From the NCBI RefSeq assembly GCF_900115135.1, contig NZ_FOVK01000007.1, forward strand, positions 1 through 64,000: a stretch of 64,000 nt of DNA, written 5' to 3'. This stretch comes from Proteiniclasticum ruminis (GTDB lineage Bacteria; Bacillota; Clostridia; Clostridiales; Clostridiaceae). The translations under genes and the position numbers were made by a program. Within the stretch, counting starts at the first letter, position 1; every line of letters starts with the position of its first letter. Below the pieces are notes generated by a model. The model was not told the origin of the DNA. It ran no database searches and was given only the letters and a program-made list of their open reading frames with translations. Of this stretch, positions 61,201-64,000 are shown piece after piece.

Positions 61201-62643
61201 ATGGGAAAGTACACTGAAGATGCTAAAAAAATGCTCGAACTCATCGGTGGCAAAGAAAACATTTCGGCAGTCTCACACTGCGTGACCAGAATGAGATTTG
61301 TTCTGGTGGATCCATCCAAAGCGGACATCAAAGGGATTGAAGCCCTGAAAAGTGTAAAGGGAAGCTTCACCCAGGCTGGACAGTTCCAAGTGATCGTCGG
61401 CAATGATGTCGCAAACTTCTATAACGATTTTGCAGCGGTATCCGGCGTGGAAGGCGTGTCAAAAGATGCAGCGAAACAAGCAGCTAAGGGCAATATGAAC
61501 CTGGCACAGAGACTCCTTGCAAACCTAGCTGAAATATTTGCCCCTCTCATTCCTGCTCTGGTAGTCGGCGGTCTTATTTTAGGTTTTAGAAATTTTCTGG
61601 AAGCAGTGCCCATTCTTAATAATGGTCAAGACACCATCGTATCCCAGTATCAGTTCTGGGCAGGAGTCAATCACTTCCTGTGGATCATCGGTGAAGCCAT
61701 TTTCCACTTCCTGCCTGTAGGTATTACCTGGTCCGTAGCAAGAAAATTCGGTACCACTCAGATTCTAGGTATTGTATTAGGTATTACCCTGGTATCTCCA
61801 CAGCTTCTGAACGCTTATGGCGTTGCTGGTGGTGCAGAGATTCCTCAATGGGACTTCGGATTCTTCCAGATCGATATGATCGGGTACCAAGCCCAGGTCA
61901 TTCCCGCCATGCTGGCCGGGTTCACCCTGGTGTATCTGGAGAAATTCTTCAAGAAAATTGTACCTGAATATCTTTCCATGATTCTTGTTCCTTTCTTTGC
62001 GCTCATTCCAACGGTTCTTCTTGCACACGTAGTGCTCGGTCCCATCGGCTGGGTCATCGGAGATGCTATTTCATCCGTAGTCTATGGTGGGCTCACCTCC
62101 GCCTTTGGATGGCTTTTCGCCAGCGTGTTCGGATTCCTCTATGCGCCACTGGTCATCACAGGACTCCATCATATGACCAATGCCATCGACCTTCAGCTCA
62201 TGAACGAGTTTGGGGGAACCAACCTCTGGCCGATGATTGCTCTTTCGAACATCGCCCAAGGCTCTGCAGTTCTTGCCATCATCTTCCTGCATAAAGGAAA
62301 TAAAGAAGAGCAGCAGATTTCCATCCCTGCAGCCATATCCTGCTACATGGGTGTTACAGAACCTGCCATGTTCGGTATCAACATAAAATACATCTATCCC
62401 TTTGTTGCTGCCATGATTGGATCGGCTCTGGCTGCCATCGTTTCTGTCAGTTCCGGCGTAATGGCAAACTCCATCGGTGTCGGTGGTATTCCTGGATTCT
62501 TATCCATTCAGCCAAAGTACATGCTGATGTTTGTGATTGCCATGCTCATTGCCATCGTGGTGCCTTTTGTGCTGACCATCATCTTCGACAAGAAGGGCAT
62601 TCTCAAAGGCAAAGGAATGGACCTGAAACTGAAGTATTTCTAA
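61201..62643 (+). CDS. treP: PTS trehalose transporter subunit EIIBC
   Basis: 480 residues; ATG after AAGGAGGATTACA. The IIB domain (about 1-85) has phosphocysteine C27 in AVSHCVTRMRF. The IIC domain has about ten membrane segments with the glucose-superfamily signature GVTEPAMFGINIKY near 383, and the trehalose-type end. There is no fused IIA domain, so it borrows EIIA-Glc, possibly the IIA part of the ptsG protein at 37.7 kb. It imports trehalose as trehalose 6-phosphate; the following treC gene supports that substrate over sucrose. Confidence 0.92.
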   Translation: MGKYTEDAKKMLELIGGKENISAVSHCVTRMRFVLVDPSKADIKGIEALKSVKGSFTQAGQFQVIVGNDVANFYNDFAAVSGVEGVSKDAAKQAAKGNMNLAQRLLANLAEIFAPLIPALVVGGLILGFRNFLEAVPILNNGQDTIVSQYQFWAGVNHFLWIIGEAIFHFLPVGITWSVARKFGTTQILGIVLGITLVSPQLLNAYGVAGGAEIPQWDFGFFQIDMIGYQAQVIPAMLAGFTLVYLEKFFKKIVPEYLSMILVPFFALIPTVLLAHVVLGPIGWVIGDAISSVVYGGLTSAFGWLFASVFGFLYAPLVITGLHHMTNAIDLQLMNEFGGTNLWPMIALSNIAQGSAVLAIIFLHKGNKEEQQISIPAAISCYMGVTEPAMFGINIKYIYPFVAAMIGSALAAIVSVSSGVMANSIGVGGIPGFLSIQPKYMLMFVIAMLIAIVVPFVLTIIFDKKGILKGKGMDLKLKYF

Positions 62644-62668
62644 AGAATAAAAGGAGTGAACTCTCTTG

Positions 62669-64000
62669 ATGAATTTTAACGACAAGGTCATCTATCAGAT
62701 TTATGTGAAATCCTTTATGGATTCCAATGGCGATGGTCTTGGCGATATCGCTGGGATCACCAGCAGACTGAGCTATCTGGAGAAGCTGGGGGTAGATTAC
62801 CTCTGGCTCACTCCTGTATTTGTCTCCCCCATGAATGACAACGGCTACGATGTGGCAGACTACAGAAAAATCGATCCGTCCTTCGGCACCATGGAGGATC
62901 TGGAAAACCTGATAAAGGAAGCGAAAAAACGAGGCATGGGTATTATGCTGGACATGGTTTTCAACCACACCTCCACCGCCCATGAGTGGTTTCAGAGGGC
63001 TCTCCAGGGAAATCCAAAATATAAAGACTACTATATCTTCAAAAAAGGGGCAGACGGTGCTCCCCCCACAAACTGGGAGTCTAAATTCGGCGGGAACGCC
63101 TGGGAATATGTGCCTCAGTTTGATGAGTACTATCTCCATCTCTTCGACAAGACCCAGGCAGATCTCAACTGGGAAAATGAGGAAGTCCGGAAAGAGCTAT
63201 ATGATATTGTGAACTTCTGGCTGAACAAAGGTGTCAGTGGATTCCGGTTTGATGTGGTGAATCTCATTTCCAAACCGGATCTGTTTGAAAATGATGCGCT
63301 GGGTGATGGCAGAAGATTCTATACCGATGGCCCAAAAATCCATCAGTATCTGAAAGAGCTGAACCGGAATAGTTTTGGCCAGAAAGAAGACTCTTTGACC
63401 GTTGGTGAGATGTCTTCCACGTCTCTGGAAAACTGTGTGAGATATTCGAACCCTTCCGAGAAGGAGCTCAGCATGGTATTCAATTTCCATCATCTCAAAG
63501 TGGATTATGAGAAAGGAGACAAGTGGTCGCTGAAGCCCTTTGATTTTCAGGAGCTGAAAGATATCTTCGACCACTGGCAGACCGGGATGCAGGAGCATCA
63601 GGGAAATATGGCCCTCTTCTACAACAATCATGACCAGCCCAGAGTGGTTTCAAGATTTGGTCATGACAAGAAGTACCATAAAGAATCCGCAAAAATGCTG
63701 GCCACCTCCATCCATATGCTCCGGGGCATTCCCTATATTTACCAGGGAGAGGAATTCGGCATGACCAATGCCTATTTCACTTCCATTCATGAGTACCGGG
63801 ATGTGGAAAGCACCAACTACTATGAAATCCTCCGAAAAGAAGGGCTTCCTGAAGAGCGGATCCTGGAGATTCTCCAGGCAAAGTCAAGGGACAACGGTAG
63901 AACCCCTGTACTGTGGAACGACGAAGAAGGACGAGGTTTTACTCACGGCACTCCTTGGATTCCTTTTGCGAAGGGTCCTTCCGTCAGTGCAGAGAAAGAC
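62669..64000 (+). CDS. treC: Alpha,alpha-phosphotrehalase (partial, right edge)
   Basis: 444 codons seen, no stop before the window ends; about 100 residues are missing against the family length of 550. GH13 barrel splitting trehalose 6-phosphate into glucose and glucose 6-phosphate. It begins DKVIYQIYVKSFMDSNGDG; the conserved regions are DMVFNHTS, GFRFDVVN (nucleophile D195), VGEMSS (acid/base E247) and YNNHDQPRVVSRF (transition-state Asp). The ATG at 62669 was chosen; a TTG one codon earlier is better spaced (9 nt) from AAGGAG and may be the true start. 25 nt after treP. Confidence 0.94.
   Translation, partial: MNFNDKVIYQIYVKSFMDSNGDGLGDIAGITSRLSYLEKLGVDYLWLTPVFVSPMNDNGYDVADYRKIDPSFGTMEDLENLIKEAKKRGMGIMLDMVFNHTSTAHEWFQRALQGNPKYKDYYIFKKGADGAPPTNWESKFGGNAWEYVPQFDEYYLHLFDKTQADLNWENEEVRKELYDIVNFWLNKGVSGFRFDVVNLISKPDLFENDALGDGRRFYTDGPKIHQYLKELNRNSFGQKEDSLTVGEMSSTSLENCVRYSNPSEKELSMVFNFHHLKVDYEKGDKWSLKPFDFQELKDIFDHWQTGMQEHQGNMALFYNNHDQPRVVSRFGHDKKYHKESAKMLATSIHMLRGIPYIYQGEEFGMTNAYFTSIHEYRDVESTNYYEILRKEGLPEERILEILQAKSRDNGRTPVLWNDEEGRGFTHGTPWIPFAKGPSVSAEKD

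Noticed and set aside
1-64000. CRISPR arrays, transposases, prophage genes, secondary-metabolite clusters
   Set aside because: None seen: no regularly spaced repeats, no transposase or integrase motifs, no NRPS/PKS or bacteriocin-type genes.

Overview
The window reads as a chromosomal segment of a low-to-mid GC, Gram-positive, amino-acid-fermenting bacterium of the class Clostridia (Bacillota). The main reasons are a full oxidative ornithine (Stickland-type) operon, a long Firmicutes-type SRP RNA next to tRNA-Ser and dnaX-ybaB-recR (a Bacillus-like neighbourhood), a GlcT/RAT antitermination switch, MhqR and DeoR/FruR-type regulation, strong AGGAGG ribosome binding sites, and many TTG/GTG starts. 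A Proteiniclasticum-like member of Clostridiaceae would fit, but the genus cannot be fixed from sequence alone. I see no insertion sequence, prophage, CRISPR array or integrase; this is mostly core and metabolic DNA.

Layout. 0-5.4 kb: recR, ybaB, dnaX (minus), an inserted Na/Pi cotransporter gene (plus), then SRP RNA and tRNA-Ser(GGA) (minus). 5.5-8.8 kb: serine operon serC-serA-DUF1015. 8.9-17 kb: ornithine operon ord-ortA-ortB-oraS-oraE-glmL-like-orr, which racemises ornithine, moves its 5-amino group with a B12/PLP mutase, deaminates the product and cleaves it thiolytically to alanine and acetyl-CoA. 17-23 kb: DedA protein, cupin, lipoproteins, lgt, beta-propeller lipoprotein, tRNA-Arg(CCU). 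23.2-32 kb: one giant gene for a 2943-residue cyclic beta-1,2-glucan synthase-like protein, with a strong promoter and a terminator in its leader. 32-37.5 kb: nitronate monooxygenase-like protein, membrane protein, serpin lipoprotein, AI-2E-family permease, YflT-like stress protein.

37.7-46.4 kb is a sugar-uptake block: glucose-type PTS EIICBA with its GlcT antiterminator and RAT/terminator, a second AI-2E-family permease, a 46-residue ribbon-helix-helix protein, and the fruR-fruK-EIIA-EIIBC operon. 46.5-53.9 kb: DUF697-like protein, an MhqR-controlled quinone/electrophile-stress operon (two VOC dioxygenases and a flavin reductase), and a polysaccharide O-acetylation set (MBOAT, DHHW protein, DUF4358 lipoprotein). 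54-59.7 kb: a hydroxyacid dehydrogenase followed by DUF2752/DUF4234 membrane proteins, a YaiI-type protein, a Gfo/Idh/MocA oxidoreductase, a 30-residue membrane miniprotein, a catalytically degenerate NlpC/P60-like protein and a guanylate-kinase-like protein. 59.8-64 kb: CNNM/HlyC-type transporter and the trehalose PTS operon treP-treC; treC runs off the right edge.

Control elements are unusually readable. fru and tre share the same cre-like site overlapping the -35 hexamer. tre has two near-identical palindromic operators, fru has three copies of a GCTCGTT repeat, and mhqR has two ATCT/AGAT palindromes. The GlcT gene runs almost directly into the RAT of the gene it controls. The glucan synthase leader is a candidate for an undescribed attenuation mechanism. 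Start codons were moved from the longest ORF to the best ribosome binding site where the sequence supported it.
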